Assembly (NCBI GenBank): GCA_000798955.1
Contig: JTLC01000003.1
Location: 1-41,527, forward strand
Length of the DNA: 41,527 nucleotides
Source: Firmicutes bacterium ZOR0006
GTDB taxonomy: Bacteria > Bacillota_I > Bacilli_A > Culicoidibacterales > ZOR0006
Reading direction: 5' to 3'
A program made the translations under genes and the position numbers. The notes under the pieces are model-generated. The model saw nothing but the letters and a program-made list of their open reading frames with translations, ran no database searches and was not told where the DNA came from. Positions 15,147-23,050 of the stretch are shown here, in pieces (the stretch's first letter is position 1; each line of letters opens with the position of its first letter).

Positions 15147-18100
15147 ATGCGAAACAAAAAAGTGAAACAGTTGAAGAGAGCAGCGGTTGTTACATTGACA
15201 ACAGGAATGATGCTACAAATTTTAGCACCAGTCGTACAGCCACTTATTACGCAAGCCAGTGAAATGAAAGTCACAACAACACAAGTAAGTAATCAAAAAC
15301 GGAACGTGATGTATTATGGTGATTGGTCAATCTGGGGAGGGCAAGGTAATTTTTATCCAAAAGATATTCCCGCAGAGCAATTAACACATTTGAATTTTGC
15401 TTTTCTTGATTTTGATGCCCAAGGAAATTTAATTTTTACAGATAAAGATGCTGCTGTCGGAGCACCAGTTGGCCAAGAAGGTGCACAGTGGGGGGCACCA
15501 AATGCCGGCATTTTGAATGCCCTACAGGAATTACGTGAAAGAAATCCGAATTTAAAATTAGGGATTTCTGTCGGAGGTTGGTCCAAATCGGGAGACTTCG
15601 CACCTATGGCAGCAAATCCAGAGGCGAGAGCAAATTTTATTGATAATATTATCAAATTTATCGAATATACAAACATGGATTTTATTGATTTGGATTGGGA
15701 ATTTCCGGGAGAAGTTCGCGAAGGTGATTTAGTTGACAATAAAAATGATGAAGGTACACCACATGCAACCCCAGAAGACGGCGAAAACTACGTTGTTTTA
15801 TTGGAAGAGCTTAAAGCAGCACTGAATTTGAAAGAAATTACGAACGGCAAGGAATATGAATTATCAGTTGCGATTCCTGCCCCAAAGAAAAAACAGCAAA
15901 AATTAGAAATTGATCGCTTGTTTAATGCTGTGGATTTCGCAAATGTTATGACGTATGATTTACGTGGAGCTTGGGATGATACAAGCGGACATCAGACAGG
16001 GTTATATCCCAATCCGAATGACTCGGTCAATACTGACAATTTATCAATTGATGAATCTGTGGACTTCTTAATTGCAAATGGTGCGGAGCCTGAAAAAATT
16101 GTGATTGGTGCCGCATTTTATACTCGAGGTTGGGATAAAGTAGCCAAAGGAACAAATTCCGAACTACCTGGTTTATTTCAAACAGCGGAAAAAACAGGAA
16201 AGGATGCCGATCAAACGCCGTCATATGGCGCGCCAAATGAAGCACCGATGGCATCAGGAGATGGTGGACGTGCCGCTGGAGCTTGGACATATCGTGGTCT
16301 CGAAAAATTAAAGGCACAATATCCAGGCCTAAAAGAGTATTGGGATGATGTCGCAAAGGCACCATATTTATATGATGAAACGAGTGGGAAATTTTTCACG
16401 TATGATAATGCGCAATCAATCTTGGAAAAAGCAAATTATGTCAACGAAAATAACCTCGGTGGTATGATTGGCTGGATGGCATCACAAGATAAAGAAACGA
16501 CATCGGGATCAGCTAAACGTGATGAATTAACACAGACGATGAAAACGGGATTGTTTGGTAGTGCTTCATTACCGGAACATGAAATTATCTACCATGAATT
16601 AGATGTTGAAGCACATGTTGTTGCCTACGAACAAGAGTGGGGAGCAAGCAGAAAAGGATATGAAATTACTTTGCGTAATAATGAAAAAGCTGAAGAAAGT
16701 GATGCGGTACTAAAAGAAGTTGAACGCGGTGCCGAAACTGTAAAAGCACCAAAACTCTATCTGAAAACGAATCAAGCTCTAGCTAGTGGTGACCACATGG
16801 CAGGTACAGTTAGTTATCAAGATGGCTATACCGTTGTTGATCTTCAATCAGTTTGGGAAGGAAAAAATATCGAAGCTGGTCAAACATACACGTTTAAACT
16901 GAGTGGTGATGCGACAATTGAAAGCATTGAACTTGTTCAACGAATGTCGACGAATGGACCTGAGTTAGGAAAGCAACTTATTTATGGTGAAAAGGATGAA
17001 AGTGAAAATACGGCGCCTGTCCTTTTTGGTGTGCAAGATCAAACAATTGAGATTGGGACAAAATTTGATGAAATGCACGGAATTACAGCATGGGATAAAG
17101 AAGATGGTGATATTACATCGGCTATAACGATCAATGGGCGAGTTGATTTGCAAACTATCGGGACCTATCCATTAACGTATCGTGTAGTCGATAGTCAAGG
17201 TTTAGAAACACAAGCAAGTCGGGTTATTACGGTCGTTAATCAGGCAGTTGATCCAGAAATAGATTTTGGTGTGGGTGAAGGAATTGTTTGGCCAGAACAA
17301 GTATATGCCCCATTTGCTGACATGACACTTTGGAATAATGGTGACTTCTCAAATAACGGTGCACTGAACTTACAGAAAATTGTAGCTGAAACTGGCGTAA
17401 AACACTTTAACTTAGGTTTTATTCAGGCAACAGGTGGAGTCAATGATGGCAAAGTAAACTGGGGCTGGGGTGGACACGAAGTATTAAGTGAGCGTCACCC
17501 TGAAAATGCACAATATCAGGGAATAAAAAAAGCAATTCGTGATGTCCGTGAGCTTGGTGGCGATGTGACTATTTCCCTCGGTGGACTAAATGGAACAGCA
17601 ATTTGGGAAGCGAGCCAAGATGAGCAAACGCTCTATCAGACATATAAAGAAATCGTTGAGGGGTACGGATTAACGCGATTAGATTTAGATATTGAAGGTG
17701 CAGCAACAGATAAAGTTAAAAACACAGTCAATGCGCAAGCTATCAAACGGGTACAAGATGAAACTGGTATCGATATTGTATTAACGCTAGCGGTGATGCC
17801 AACAGGGTTGACACAAGTACAATTAGATGTGTTAGAAGCATACTTATCAGCCGGTGTTGATATTGAAGTAGTCAATATTATGACAATGTGTTATGGGACA
17901 TCAGCCGGTGATTATGCGCTTGCTTCGGTTCAGGCGATCGATAATACAATGAAGCAAGTTCAACAGTATTTTGCCGAATATGCAAATATTCATTTGAGTG
18001 AAGCACAAGCGTATCGAAAAATTGGGGCAACTCCTTCAGTAGGATTTGAAGGTGCAGCACATCCAATTTTTGCTGTTGCTGATACAAAAGTCGTCGTCGA

Positions 18101-19004
18101 ACATGCTATTGCTAAAAAAATTGGAATGGTATCAATGTGGTCAATAAATCGTGATGCACAAGCACAAGTCAATGAAGGTATTTATGGTGCTTATGAACAT
18201 ACAACAATCATGAAACAATTCGGTGAACAATCAGTTGGGAAACCAATTTTTGTGGGATTAGATGATGTGACGATCACAGTTGGTGAAGAGTTTGATGCCC
18301 GAGCAAATGTAAGTGCGACTGATGCAGAAGATGGTGATTTAACAGCAGCAATTATCATCTCGGGAAGTGTGGATCCAATGACCACTGGTGTGTATGAATT
18401 GACATATCGTGTCACAGATAGTGACGGGAACACAACAATTGAAACGAGAAATGTGACGGTTGAAGAATCAGTTATTACGCCAGATAAAGCACCAGTATTA
18501 AAAGGGATTACTGATGTGACAATCACAGTTGGTGAAGAGTTTGATGCCCGAACAGGTGTAAGTGCGACTGATGCAGAAGATGGTGATTTAACAGCAGCAA
18601 TTATCATTTCGGGAAGTGTGGATCCAATGACCGCTGGTGTGTATGAATTGACATATCGCGTCACAGATAGTGCAAGCAATACAACGACACAAGCAAGAAC
18701 AATTACAGTCAAAGCCAACACTGGTGATACCTATGATCCGAAGGCAATTTATTATGGTGGCGAAATTGTCACATATAATGGTGAAGAATACCAGGCGAAA
18801 TGGTGGACACAAGGTGAAACACCAGGACAAGCGGCAGTTTGGGAGAAAATTGTGAAACCAAATGCTGATGGAAGTGTTGATTGGTATGAGGGAATGGTCG
18901 CAACAGGCGGAACCGTTGTAAAATATCAAGGAAAAACTTATGAAGCAAAATGGTGGACAACGAGTACACCAGGAAGTGACGACTCATGGCAATTGATTTC
19001 ATAA
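15147..19004 (+). CDS. Secreted multidomain chitinase with two GH18 domains
   Basis: 1285 residues, AAAGGAG upstream. Signal peptide with cleavage near residue 38 (ITQAS). GH18 domain 1, about 50-470, has the catalytic signature D178-x2-D181-x-D183-x-E185 and SVGGWS. A beta-rich module (about 475-620) resembles a carbohydrate-binding or fibronectin-like spacer. A DUF5011-type Ig-like domain follows (about 622-698). A second, divergent GH18 domain (about 705-1030) has SLGGLNG and D846-L-D848-I-E850. Two nearly identical Ig-like domains (about 1035-1195) come next, then two CBM5/12-type chitin-binding domains, each with YxAKWWT. Known GH18 enzymes hydrolyse chitin or related N-acetylglucosamine glycans. 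No LPXTG anchor is present, so it is probably released or held by its binding domains. Two catalytic modules are unusual in one chain. Confidence 0.93.
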   Translation: MRNKKVKQLKRAAVVTLTTGMMLQILAPVVQPLITQASEMKVTTTQVSNQKRNVMYYGDWSIWGGQGNFYPKDIPAEQLTHLNFAFLDFDAQGNLIFTDKDAAVGAPVGQEGAQWGAPNAGILNALQELRERNPNLKLGISVGGWSKSGDFAPMAANPEARANFIDNIIKFIEYTNMDFIDLDWEFPGEVREGDLVDNKNDEGTPHATPEDGENYVVLLEELKAALNLKEITNGKEYELSVAIPAPKKKQQKLEIDRLFNAVDFANVMTYDLRGAWDDTSGHQTGLYPNPNDSVNTDNLSIDESVDFLIANGAEPEKIVIGAAFYTRGWDKVAKGTNSELPGLFQTAEKTGKDADQTPSYGAPNEAPMASGDGGRAAGAWTYRGLEKLKAQYPGLKEYWDDVAKAPYLYDETSGKFFTYDNAQSILEKANYVNENNLGGMIGWMASQDKETTSGSAKRDELTQTMKTGLFGSASLPEHEIIYHELDVEAHVVAYEQEWGASRKGYEITLRNNEKAEESDAVLKEVERGAETVKAPKLYLKTNQALASGDHMAGTVSYQDGYTVVDLQSVWEGKNIEAGQTYTFKLSGDATIESIELVQRMSTNGPELGKQLIYGEKDESENTAPVLFGVQDQTIEIGTKFDEMHGITAWDKEDGDITSAITINGRVDLQTIGTYPLTYRVVDSQGLETQASRVITVVNQAVDPEIDFGVGEGIVWPEQVYAPFADMTLWNNGDFSNNGALNLQKIVAETGVKHFNLGFIQATGGVNDGKVNWGWGGHEVLSERHPENAQYQGIKKAIRDVRELGGDVTISLGGLNGTAIWEASQDEQTLYQTYKEIVEGYGLTRLDLDIEGAATDKVKNTVNAQAIKRVQDETGIDIVLTLAVMPTGLTQVQLDVLEAYLSAGVDIEVVNIMTMCYGTSAGDYALASVQAIDNTMKQVQQYFAEYANIHLSEAQAYRKIGATPSVGFEGAAHPIFAVADTKVVVEHAIAKKIGMVSMWSINRDAQAQVNEGIYGAYEHTTIMKQFGEQSVGKPIFVGLDDVTITVGEEFDARANVSATDAEDGDLTAAIIISGSVDPMTTGVYELTYRVTDSDGNTTIETRNVTVEESVITPDKAPVLKGITDVTITVGEEFDARTGVSATDAEDGDLTAAIIISGSVDPMTAGVYELTYRVTDSASNTTTQARTITVKANTGDTYDPKAIYYGGEIVTYNGEEYQAKWWTQGETPGQAAVWEKIVKPNADGSVDWYEGMVATGGTVVKYQGKTYEAKWWTTSTPGSDDSWQLIS
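18264..18680 (+). repeat. Tandem 249-base duplication inside the chitinase gene
   Basis: The segment starting GATGTGACGATC at 18264 recurs at 18513 with only scattered differences over about 160 bases. The offset is 249 bases, exactly 83 codons, so the reading frame is kept. This is a recent in-frame duplication of an Ig-like domain. Confidence 0.9.
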
Positions 19005-19015
19005 TATAAATAAGA

Positions 19016-19050
19016 AATACGCAAACCTGAAAAACAGGTTGCGTATTTTT
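19016..19050 (+). terminator. Terminator of the chitinase gene
   Basis: AATACGCAAACCTG pairs with CAGGTTGCGTATT with one bulged A, followed by a T-run. Confidence 0.9.
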
Positions 19051-19190
19051 TATTGCGATAAGCAAGGAAATCCGCAACTGTCGTCGTAGGAGATTCAAAA
19101 ATAGGAAGTGAAAGCAAAAAGAATGTTTGCAGCATGAAAAAAAAGCCGTATACTAAAAAAGAATGAATATCAGATAAAGGAGGAAAAACA

Positions 19191-19643
19191 ATGAAAAATC
19201 CATTTCCAAATTGGCTTTCATTTCGTAATTGTCTATTAGGGCTCTTGTTTTTCAATATTTTTGCCATTATTTTTGTCTATTTTTTACTTTTAAGCTTACC
19301 ATTTTTCGTAAGTTTTAGTATTACACTGATTGTCAGTGTGCTGTATTTGGGCTTACTTATTGTGACGCAGTTTCAAGCACTCTATAATCAGAAAAAAGCG
19401 GTATTTGCAATATTTGTATGTTATTGGCTTATTTTACTGGCTGTGAATGCCTTGGCAATTGTACTACCGCAGTCACAAGTGATTTTTTTCTTATCAGTAC
19501 TCACAACAGCCCCATTTGCTGGTTTCACAGGAGCAATGACCTTATTAAGTACGAATCCAATGATTCAACTAGTGCCTTATGTGTTCTTTTTAAGCTTCAC
19601 ACTATTTATTTGGTGGATTAGTGAACGCAGTCAAAAAGTATAA
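19191..19643 (+). CDS. Small integral membrane protein of unknown function
   Basis: 150 residues, with AAAGGAGG before the ATG. Four hydrophobic helices cover nearly the whole chain (about 15-37, 40-60, 68-92, 98-143 including a break at APFAGFTGAM), with a short basic N-terminus and the C-terminal tail SERSQKV. No catalytic or transport motif is visible. It is a monocistronic gene between two terminators, so context gives no clue. I assign no function. Confidence 0.7.
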   Translation: MKNPFPNWLSFRNCLLGLLFFNIFAIIFVYFLLLSLPFFVSFSITLIVSVLYLGLLIVTQFQALYNQKKAVFAIFVCYWLILLAVNALAIVLPQSQVIFFLSVLTTAPFAGFTGAMTLLSTNPMIQLVPYVFFLSFTLFIWWISERSQKV

Positions 19644-19650
19644 TTCTCAC

Positions 19651-19680
19651 ACCCTTAACGATGAGCTGTTAAGGGTTTTT
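19651..19680 (+). terminator. Terminator after the small membrane protein gene
   Basis: ACCCTTAAC pairs perfectly with GTTAAGGGT, then TTTT. Confidence 0.88.
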
Positions 19681-19848
19681 CATTTAAAACAATGAAAGCG
19701 GATACAAAAATATCGAAACAAATGTTGAAGTGTGCAAATAATTATATAAAAATTAACATTTTTTGTAAAAAAATATATTATCAAAATTGAATTTAATGTG
19801 GTAGACTAAGACATATTAATTGAAGGGTGTTACGGAGGTGGTCGGAAA

Positions 19849-19926
19849 GTGAATGAGAAAAAAAGTTTTATCAGTAAGCTGAGGAAGAGCACTTCACAGT
19901 TGCGATCAGCAAACATTCAACGATAA
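19849..19926 (+). CDS. Possible 25-residue basic peptide
   Basis: GTG start at 19849, stop TAA at 19924. GGAGGT lies nine bases upstream, which is an excellent ribosome binding site. The peptide begins MNEKKSFISKLRKS and ends SANIQR; it has eight Lys/Arg, and many Ser, and could form a basic amphipathic helix. It could be a leader peptide, a small effector or chance. It sits inside the structured leader of the next small gene. Confidence 0.4.
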   Translation: MNEKKSFISKLRKSTSQLRSANIQR

Positions 19927-20006
19927 AACGATGTCGGAATTATAAGTAGAAGAGGCACCAGAAAAGCTTGCTAGAAAAACGAAATGATTGGTGCACAAAA
20001 ACGAGT

Positions 20007-20026
20007 GATTAATCAGCTGATTAATC
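20007..20026. promoter_or_regulatory. Perfect 20-base palindrome before a small gene
   Basis: GATTAATCAG is followed directly by its reverse complement. It ends one base before GGAAGGAG, the ribosome binding site of the 58-codon gene. It may be a dimeric-regulator site, or an RNA hairpin controlling translation. Confidence 0.6.
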
Positions 20027-20044
20027 GGAAGGAGTCGATGATTC

Positions 20045-20221
20045 ATGGAAAATATGATCAAAATGGAACAACTGCTTGTTGAATTAGCAGTAGCACAATC
20101 AAATTTAGCCGAATGCGAGGCCCAAACGCCAACAGAACACGTCTACTTAGGAATTGTAATGGGATTAAATATTCAAATTGATGCCTTGTTTAAAAGTATG
20201 CGACTAGAAAATATTGCCTAA
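20045..20221 (+). CDS. Small protein of unknown function, 58 residues
   Basis: ATG at 20045 with GGAAGGAG ten bases upstream, TAA at 20219. It begins MENMIKMEQLLVELAVAQ and ends FKSMRLENIA. It is predicted mostly helical and acidic, with one Cys (AECEA); there is no signal peptide or membrane helix, although YLGIVMGLNIQI in the middle is moderately hydrophobic. A strong terminator follows 28 bases later, so the gene is bounded by its own signals. No family recognised. Confidence 0.6.
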   Translation: MENMIKMEQLLVELAVAQSNLAECEAQTPTEHVYLGIVMGLNIQIDALFKSMRLENIA

Positions 20222-20249
20222 ATCGGACAGCTAAATAAATCGGGCAAGA

Positions 20250-20287
20250 AAAAACCAAGTAGACCACGGGGGTGTTGCTTGGTTTTT
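20250..20287 (+). terminator. Terminator of the small-ORF transcript
   Basis: AAAAACCAAG pairs perfectly with CTTGGTTTTT around an 18-base loop. Confidence 0.88.
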
Positions 20288-20550
20288 CTTTGGTTAAAAG
20301 TCATAGATCGATAGGCGGAGTTGATGGAGTGGTATTGAAAATTTATGCAATTGGTTATTCAAATAGTACGAGCTTGTATTCAGCTATGGTTCTGCCGAGC
20401 AATCAGTTTGCTTACTAGTCAGAAAGCACCACTTTTAAATGTATTTTCATGTGAAATTCTTGCAATGAAAGGGTTTTTCTTTTTGTTGATTTATTTATAA
20501 GTAATCAATTATGTAAATAAATCGTGAAAATTATTTTTTTTGAGCAATTT
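20288..20550. other. Intergenic region with no supported gene
   Basis: About 260 bases before the promoter of the GNAT pair. Two short overlapping reading frames exist: GTG 20330 region, about 29 codons, and ATG 20345, about 51 codons with a hydrophobic C-terminus. Neither has a convincing ribosome binding site and base use is not gene-like. The downstream end is very AT-rich. Confidence 0.4.
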
Positions 20551-20552
20551 GC

Positions 20553-20581
20553 TTGTTTTGTTAGAAAAAACAAGATAAAAT
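20553..20581 (+). promoter_or_regulatory. Promoter and inverted repeat for the GNAT pair
   Basis: TTGTTT, exactly 17 bases, TAAAAT. CTTGTTTT and AAAACAAG form an inverted repeat covering the -35 and spacer (20552-20574), a natural place for a repressor. Confidence 0.55.
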
Positions 20582-20648
20582 CAATCAGTATTCAAAAAAA
20601 TAATCAATGATTCCAAAGGGGAATCATCGTCAAAAGGGGAGAACTAGT

Positions 20649-21104
20649 ATGGAAATTCGCCACATTTTAGCGCATGAAACATATTCATTACGTCATGCTG
20701 TATTACGTCAAAATTTACCAATTGAAACATGTTACTTTGAGAATGATTTAGCTGCCACCAGTTTTCATCTAGGAATTTTTGCCGATGATGCTTTAGTAGC
20801 TTGTGCGAGTTTTGAGCTATCACCATGGGAAAATCACTTATATCGTTTACGCAGTCTAGCTGTAGCCCAAGAGGTTCAAGGTCAAGGCTATGGGGCGATA
20901 TTACTTGAAGCTGCGGAATGCTATTTGGAAACAATTGGTGCTACGAGTTATTGGTGTAATGCACGCCAAAGTGCACAACGTTTTTATCAACGTTTAGGAT
21001 TTGTAGCAGCCGGAAATTATTTTTTTGCTGAGTATGCAGGAATCCAACAAAAAATGTATAAAAGTCTTGAAGTTGAAGTTGCAATCGCTGATGGTATTGC
21101 CTAA
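20649..21104 (+). CDS. GNAT-family N-acetyltransferase
   Basis: 151 residues from ATG 20649, with AAGGGGAGA upstream; codons from 20607 lack a binding site. The GNAT core is visible: YRLRSLAVAQEVQGQGYGAILLEAAE contains the Q/R-x2-G-x-G/A acetyl-CoA loop, and AQRFYQRLGF is the usual C-terminal strand-helix signature. The substrate is unknown. The next gene, 30 bases downstream, encodes a paralogue sharing the LR..VLR.N.P....C.F N-terminus, so the two form an operon of duplicated enzymes. Confidence 0.85.
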   Translation: MEIRHILAHETYSLRHAVLRQNLPIETCYFENDLAATSFHLGIFADDALVACASFELSPWENHLYRLRSLAVAQEVQGQGYGAILLEAAECYLETIGATSYWCNARQSAQRFYQRLGFVAAGNYFFAEYAGIQQKMYKSLEVEVAIADGIA

Positions 21105-21134
21105 AATAAATAGGGAAGAAAGGTGAGATGTAAA

Positions 21135-21566
21135 ATGGAAGTCAAACAAATTTCGGTCGAAGCAACATACCCATTACGTCAGCAAGTTTTACGACCAAAT
21201 CGACCATTGTCAGCATGCCAATTTCCTGATGATTATCAAACAACAACATATCATTTTGGGATTGTGACAGAAGCAAAACAAGTCGTGGCAATTGCTACGT
21301 TTTTACTGACTGATCAAGGGCATCAGTTAAGAGGTGTTGCCTGTAGTCCAGAGTTCCAGAACCAGGGACTAGGTTCGTACTTGCTAAGAGGTGCGTATGA
21401 CCAGTTAGAGGCAATAGGAATTGAAAAAATTTGGTGTCAAGCGCGAATTCGTGCACGTAAATTTTATGAACGTTTAGGTTTTGAAACTGATGGAGTCATC
21501 TTTGAAGTGCCGGATGTTGGACCACATGTGACGATGGTATGGGTAAATAAACCGCAAAATAATTAA
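21135..21566 (+). CDS. GNAT-family N-acetyltransferase, paralogue of the preceding gene
   Basis: 143 residues from ATG 21135, with GAAAGGTGA upstream. LRGVACSPEFQNQGLGSYLLRGA holds the acetyl-CoA loop, and ARKFYERLGFETDG the C-terminal signature. It aligns with its neighbour from the first residues (LRQQVLRPNRPLSACQF) and is clearly a duplicate that has diverged. Substrate unknown; the pair may act as a heterodimer, which is inference. Confidence 0.85.
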   Translation: MEVKQISVEATYPLRQQVLRPNRPLSACQFPDDYQTTTYHFGIVTEAKQVVAIATFLLTDQGHQLRGVACSPEFQNQGLGSYLLRGAYDQLEAIGIEKIWCQARIRARKFYERLGFETDGVIFEVPDVGPHVTMVWVNKPQNN

Positions 21567-21601
21567 AAGTAAAATAACGTGAAATTCCCACAAAAGTTGT
21601 C

Positions 21602-21630
21602 TTGACGAATCAAGCAGGAACTGCTATAAT
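21602..21630 (+). promoter_or_regulatory. Strong promoter for a candidate non-coding RNA
   Basis: TTGACG, exactly 17 bases, TATAAT, with TGC before the -10. This is the best sigma-A-type promoter in the window, and no reading frame follows it before a terminator. Confidence 0.8.
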
Positions 21631-21636
21631 TAAAAC

Positions 21637-21773
21637 TCGTTAAGTGTGGTTCCCATACTTAATTACGATGGAATCATATCAGTTTTAACTGGTTCGTGAG
21701 GGCTAACACGGGAAGGACGATTTCATCAGAACAAATCCAACAAAAAAACCGACGAGTATCCGTCGGTTTTTTT
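21637..21773 (+). ncRNA. Candidate structured small RNA or cutC leader, about 137 nt
   Basis: The transcript would start near 21637. Predicted helices are: TTAAGTGTGG with CCATACTTAA around TTC (21640-21662); GATGGAATC (21667-21675) with GATTTCATC (21719-21727), closing a junction that holds CAGTT/AACTG and CGTG/CACG hairpins; then a terminator. Conserved-looking single strands include GGGAAGGAC. The strong promoter and terminator fit an independent small RNA. A cis-acting leader of cutC, 80 bases downstream, is the alternative. I could not match it to a named riboswitch, 6S or SRP RNA. Confidence 0.65.
21745..21773 (+). terminator. Terminator of the candidate RNA
   Basis: CCGACG-AGTATC-CGTCGG forms a perfect GC-rich stem, flanked by A5 and T7. 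Confidence 0.92.
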
Positions 21774-21854
21774 GTTATATTAAATTGATGAAAAAGTATC
21801 GAAAAACCATAAAAAATGGTAGAATAAAACAAAGAAAGAGAAGGAGAGAAATAC

Positions 21855-22532
21855 ATGTTTATTGAAGTAATTGCCCAAAATTTGGCTGATGCAAAGATTG
21901 CTGAAAGTGCCGGTGCGAATCGGATTGAACTGGTTGCTAATATGTCTGAAGATGGTTTGACACCAAGTGAATCACTTGTAGCAACAATTTGTAAGGAAAC
22001 AAAAATTGCTCTGCGAGTCATGGTACGATTTCACAACCAAGGCTTTATTTATACTCAGGATGAATGTGAGAAAATGTGCCAATGGATTATTGCGAATAAT
22101 CATTTGCCAATCGAAGGCTATGTGCTTGGAGGACTAACAGAAACAGGAATGATCGATACGCAATTCTTAGATGCCATTGCACCGATTATTGGTGAGAAGA
22201 AAGTCACATTTCATCGCGCATTTGATCGCTTAACATGGGGACAGCAAGAGCAAGCAGTGCTCGTGTTAAAAAAATATCCCTTTGTCGATACAATCCTAAC
22301 AAGTGGAGGGATTCAGCAACCATTAGCGAAGAATCTTGAACATTTAAAAAAACTTGCTGTTTTAGCAGCACCGATTACATTGCTAGTTGGTGGCGGGGTA
22401 AATGAACAAGTATTCCCATTGTTGCAAGCAGTACCAGAATTACAAGCAATACATATTGGTAGTGCCGTGCGAGAACATGGAGATTTTCACAATCCGATTT
22501 CAGCAAGAGCTATCCAAAATTTTAAACAATAG
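21855..22532 (+). CDS. cutC: CutC-family protein (copper homeostasis family)
   Basis: 225 residues, with GAAGGAGAG upstream. Family signatures are MFIEVIAQNLADAKIAESAGANRIEL at the N-terminus (shown by its first residues), GGLTPS-like DGLTPSESL, VMVRF, and VTFHRAFDR, and a C-terminal glycine stretch LLVGGGVN before IHIGSAVRE. CutC is a TIM-barrel protein, cytoplasmic, historically linked to copper tolerance, although its biochemical role is disputed. The gene follows the structured RNA at 21637-21773 and is probably co-transcribed with the GNAT gene 20 bases downstream. Confidence 0.9.
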   Translation: MFIEVIAQNLADAKIAESAGANRIELVANMSEDGLTPSESLVATICKETKIALRVMVRFHNQGFIYTQDECEKMCQWIIANNHLPIEGYVLGGLTETGMIDTQFLDAIAPIIGEKKVTFHRAFDRLTWGQQEQAVLVLKKYPFVDTILTSGGIQQPLAKNLEHLKKLAVLAAPITLLVGGGVNEQVFPLLQAVPELQAIHIGSAVREHGDFHNPISARAIQNFKQ

Positions 22533-22552
22533 ATAGAGGAGAGAAGTAGCAG

Positions 22553-22999
22553 ATGAAACTCATAGCAGCAACAAGACAAGATTGTCCAACAATTTTTGCA
22601 TATATTCAGAAATTAGCACAACATGAAGAAAGTGAAGCAGCTCTTACGGCAACACCACAGAGTCTCGAACGGGCTTTATTTGATGAAAAAGCGGCAGAAG
22701 CTTTCCTTGTTGCGTATCAAGACGCAACGGTAGGTATCGTTATTATTAGTAAAAATTTTTCAACATACTTGGGAAAACCAACATTATTTTTAGAAGACTT
22801 GTTCTTAGATGAAGCCGTGCGCGGATTAGGACTAGGAAAAGCAATTTTAGTTGAACTCCAACAGATAGCGAAACAAAGAGCGTATGGACGGGTCGAATGG
22901 ACATGTTTAAATGAAAATATTGGCGCAAAACAGTTTTATGAAAGTCAAGGTGCACGCCCACTCACCGATAAAACTATTTATCGTTTCACGATTGAATAA
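22553..22999 (+). CDS. GNAT-family N-acetyltransferase (diamine acetyltransferase-like)
   Basis: 148 residues, with GAGGAGAG upstream. FLEDLFLDEAVRGLGLGKAILVEL contains the acetyl-CoA loop R-G-L-G-L-G, and the LFLEDLFVxxxxRG pattern is characteristic of the spermidine/spermine and diamine acetyltransferase branch. RVEWTCLNENIGAKQFYESQGA is the C-terminal signature of the same branch. Polyamines or amino acids are likely substrates, by family only. It is the second gene of the cutC transcript and ends at a shared terminator. Confidence 0.85.
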   Translation: MKLIAATRQDCPTIFAYIQKLAQHEESEAALTATPQSLERALFDEKAAEAFLVAYQDATVGIVIISKNFSTYLGKPTLFLEDLFLDEAVRGLGLGKAILVELQQIAKQRAYGRVEWTCLNENIGAKQFYESQGARPLTDKTIYRFTIE

Positions 23000-23002
23000 C
23001 AA

Positions 23003-23043
23003 AAAAAGTGTCGTTTCACCCATGCGGGGAGACGACACTTTTT
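23003..23043. terminator. Bidirectional terminator between the GNAT gene and pgeF
   Basis: AAAAAGTGTCGT pairs perfectly with ACGACACTTTTT, with CCC/GGG pairing inside the loop. It faces both converging genes. Confidence 0.92.
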
Positions 23044-23050
23044 AGATGAT

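Larger units (their letters stand above)
19808..20044 (+). ncRNA. Structured leader of a small-ORF transcript
   Basis: About 240 bases between a possible promoter (TTATCA, 18 bases, TAGACT) and the 58-codon gene. GTTTTATC pairs with GATAAAAC around the first small ORF, GCACCA pairs with TGGTGC, and a perfect 20-base palindrome abuts the ribosome binding site. The set suggests regulated translation or attenuation. The class is not recognised. The promoter call is weak. Confidence 0.45.

Noticed and set aside
19984-20082. A 32-codon ATG frame running through the 20-base palindrome
   Set aside because: It lacks a ribosome binding site and overlaps the better supported 58-codon gene in another frame.
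20345-20500. A 51-codon frame with hydrophobic C-terminus
   Set aside because: The upstream sequence has no ribosome binding site at the right distance, and the composition looks like plain AT-rich intergenic DNA.
21637-21773. 6S RNA or small SRP RNA
   Set aside because: The ends do not pair into the long 6S rod, and the SRP loop with GGAAG...GCAGCC-type core is absent. I therefore left it unclassified.
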